Below are positions 5,305 to 6,599 of a stretch of 6,599 bases of DNA, in pieces. This DNA comes from DAOUAJ01 sp034433615 (GTDB taxonomy: Bacteria > Chloroflexota > Anaerolineae > DUEN01). The notes below the pieces were generated by a model. The model was not told the origin of the DNA. It worked only from the letters and a program-made list of their open reading frames with translations, and ran no database searches. The position numbers and the translations under genes were made by a program. Where the stretch lies: positions 1-6,599 of the forward strand of contig DAOUAJ010000306.1 of NCBI GenBank assembly GCA_034433615.1, written 5' to 3'. The first letter of the stretch is position 1, and each line of letters starts with the position of its first letter.

Positions 5305-6599
5305 ATGCCGGAGGAGATTCAACCCCGTAAGGCTGCTGAGCGGATCGAAGAGATCGTCGCTGTCTTGAGGGCGTATTGGGGTCAGTTGACGCCTGAGGAG
5401 CAGGAACGATTAGAAGTGTTGTACGCGGAGATGCGTCAGGCGTACACCGCTGCGCGATCGGTCCTTCAGCGAGGCTTGGCGCTAGTGTCGTTCCTGCAGG
5501 CGCTGGATATGATCCCCGCCGTGCATGCTCTCATCGGTGGGTTGATTGATGCTACCAGAGGGCCGCATACGCGAGGTGGAAAAAGCCCCCCGCAGCTTCT
5601 GGAGAGATTGCCGCCGTACCTGCGCCCTGATCTTCCCAAAATGGCGACCCGCGCTGAAGAGCCTATACCCGATAGGGTGAGGGCAGAGGAAGCTGCTCGT
5701 GAGCCTGTCTCGGCTGTCAGGCCAGGGGCGCCGACAATCCTGGTGCGTTACCCTAACATAGACTGCCCGAACCAGGCCATCCTTCACCAGAAGTTCAGCC
5801 TGTTCGTCCAGCTCCTGATCGAGCCACCCGAACCGGGAGTCGAAGGGCTTGGTGTGGAAGATACGGGCGTGCCGGAGCAATTGCCCGAAGTGGAAGTGGT
5901 CTTGCGCGCTCGCGGCTTTGACATCGAGGGCAGCAACACCCGGACGATCCAGGTGAATCGGGACGAGGATACGGAGGAGCGGTTTGTCCTTGTCCCCCGC
6001 GCTCTGGGCGAGCAGCAGATCCGGGTGGATTTCTATCAGCACGGCCGACGCCTGGGCACGGCGCGCCGCAACGTGCTGGTGGTAGAGCAGCCAGTGACCG
6101 CCGAGGTGTTACAGCCTGGGGTGCCCCTGGTCATCGAGCTGAAGACCGCGCCCACCGTGCCCCCGCCCGATCTGGAGCTATGCGTGGAGTTGGACCGGCA
6201 TGATGGGCGTACTCTCTACTTTGAATTGCACTCCACCAAAGAGGCCGTGGGGTACAATCATGCTAAATTCGGTCAGGTGACGTTGCAGGGCTCACCGCTA
6301 GACAAGATGCAGGCAGTTTATCAGGAGATGAGCCAGATGGCGGGCAGGGCCCCGACCACGCCGGAGGAACGCGCCTTCGCCGAGCGGCGGTTGGCTGCGG
6401 TGGGCAACAACCTGTGGGATGAGCTGATCCCTGACGACTTGAAGCGGGAGTACTGGCGATTCAAGTCGCGTGTCAAATCCATCCTCATCACCTCAGATGA
6501 GCCATGGGTGCCGTGGGAGACGATGAAGCCGTATCGCTACAACGAGGAGGGCGACCGCGAGGACGACCTGTTCTGGTGCCAGCAGTTCGCCATCTCTCG
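5305..6599 (+). CDS. CHAT-domain (caspase-like) protein, 3' end beyond the window
   Basis: The frame is open without a stop from the ATG at 5305 to the right edge (431 full codons). Three parts can be seen. Residues 1-60 are charged and helical (ERIEEIVAVLRAY, QLTPEEQERLEVLYAEMRQAY), followed by a more hydrophobic stretch at about 56-84 (ALVSFLQALDMIPAVHALIGG). This region may be an effector-associated adaptor, but I do not recognise it. Residues about 110-140 look like a charged linker. Residues 144-262 are beta-rich (TILVRYPNIDCP, EVEVVLRARGFDIEG, RTIQVNRDEDTEERFVLVP, QIRVDFYQHGRRLG) and resemble an Ig-like sandwich. From about 285 the sequence matches the start of a CHAT domain (LELCVELDRHDGRTLYFELHS, cut here to its core; NNLWDELIP; ILITSDEPWVPWE at 393-405; FWCQQFAIS at the edge). 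The catalytic His and Cys come later in this fold and are not visible, so activity cannot be judged. The product is probably a protease acting with the adjacent C11 peptidase. No signal peptide is seen. Confidence 0.83.
   Translation, partial: MPEEIQPRKAAERIEEIVAVLRAYWGQLTPEEQERLEVLYAEMRQAYTAARSVLQRGLALVSFLQALDMIPAVHALIGGLIDATRGPHTRGGKSPPQLLERLPPYLRPDLPKMATRAEEPIPDRVRAEEAAREPVSAVRPGAPTILVRYPNIDCPNQAILHQKFSLFVQLLIEPPEPGVEGLGVEDTGVPEQLPEVEVVLRARGFDIEGSNTRTIQVNRDEDTEERFVLVPRALGEQQIRVDFYQHGRRLGTARRNVLVVEQPVTAEVLQPGVPLVIELKTAPTVPPPDLELCVELDRHDGRTLYFELHSTKEAVGYNHAKFGQVTLQGSPLDKMQAVYQEMSQMAGRAPTTPEERAFAERRLAAVGNNLWDELIPDDLKREYWRFKSRVKSILITSDEPWVPWETMKPYRYNEEGDREDDLFWCQQFAIS

Noticed and set aside
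5482..6042. 186-codon minus-strand open frame in the right part
   Set aside because: It lies within the long + strand CHAT frame, whose protein has recognisable CHAT motifs. The minus-strand product shows none.
1..6599. CRISPR arrays, tRNA or rRNA genes, insertion sequences, integration sites
   Set aside because: No regularly spaced direct repeats, no tRNA-like cloverleaf, and no transposase or integrase reading frame was seen. Coding sequence covers almost the whole window.

Overview
The window is a moderately GC-rich bacterial segment with six genes, all on the + strand and tightly packed. The gene style and the pairing of a clostripain-like protease with a CHAT protein suggest a Chloroflexota (Anaerolineae-like) bacterium. 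That assignment is an impression from protein style, not something a marker gene in the window proves.

Left part (1-3894): four consecutive genes of a peptide/nickel/oligosaccharide-type (Dpp/Opp) ABC importer. They are permease 1 (cut by the left edge), permease 2, and two ATPases. Permease 2, ATPase 1 and ATPase 2 are separated by only one base at each junction, so they form one operon. The two permease genes are separated by 73 bases that hold a perfect 18-bp inverted repeat. No solute-binding protein lies in the window, so the substrate cannot be named; that gene probably lies upstream. Both ATPases carry the same four-cysteine C-terminal signature with identical spacing.

Junction (3802-4001): a perfect 24-bp palindrome sits inside the end of the second ATPase gene. 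A near-consensus sigma-70 promoter (TTGACA, 17-base spacer, TATACT) overlaps that gene's stop codon. A small GC hairpin follows, then a strong Shine-Dalgarno sequence. A new transcription unit therefore appears to begin here.

Right part (4002-6599): a cytoplasmic clostripain-family (C11) cysteine peptidase is followed 37 bases later by a long open frame that runs off the right edge. The second protein has a helical N-terminus, a beta-rich middle and the beginning of a CHAT (caspase-like) domain. Two clan CD, caspase-fold proteases in one unit suggest a proteolytic signalling or defence module, perhaps with one protease activating the other. This is the most interesting part of the window. The catalytic residues of the CHAT domain and any partner genes lie beyond the right edge. 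The importer probably has no functional link to this module beyond adjacency.
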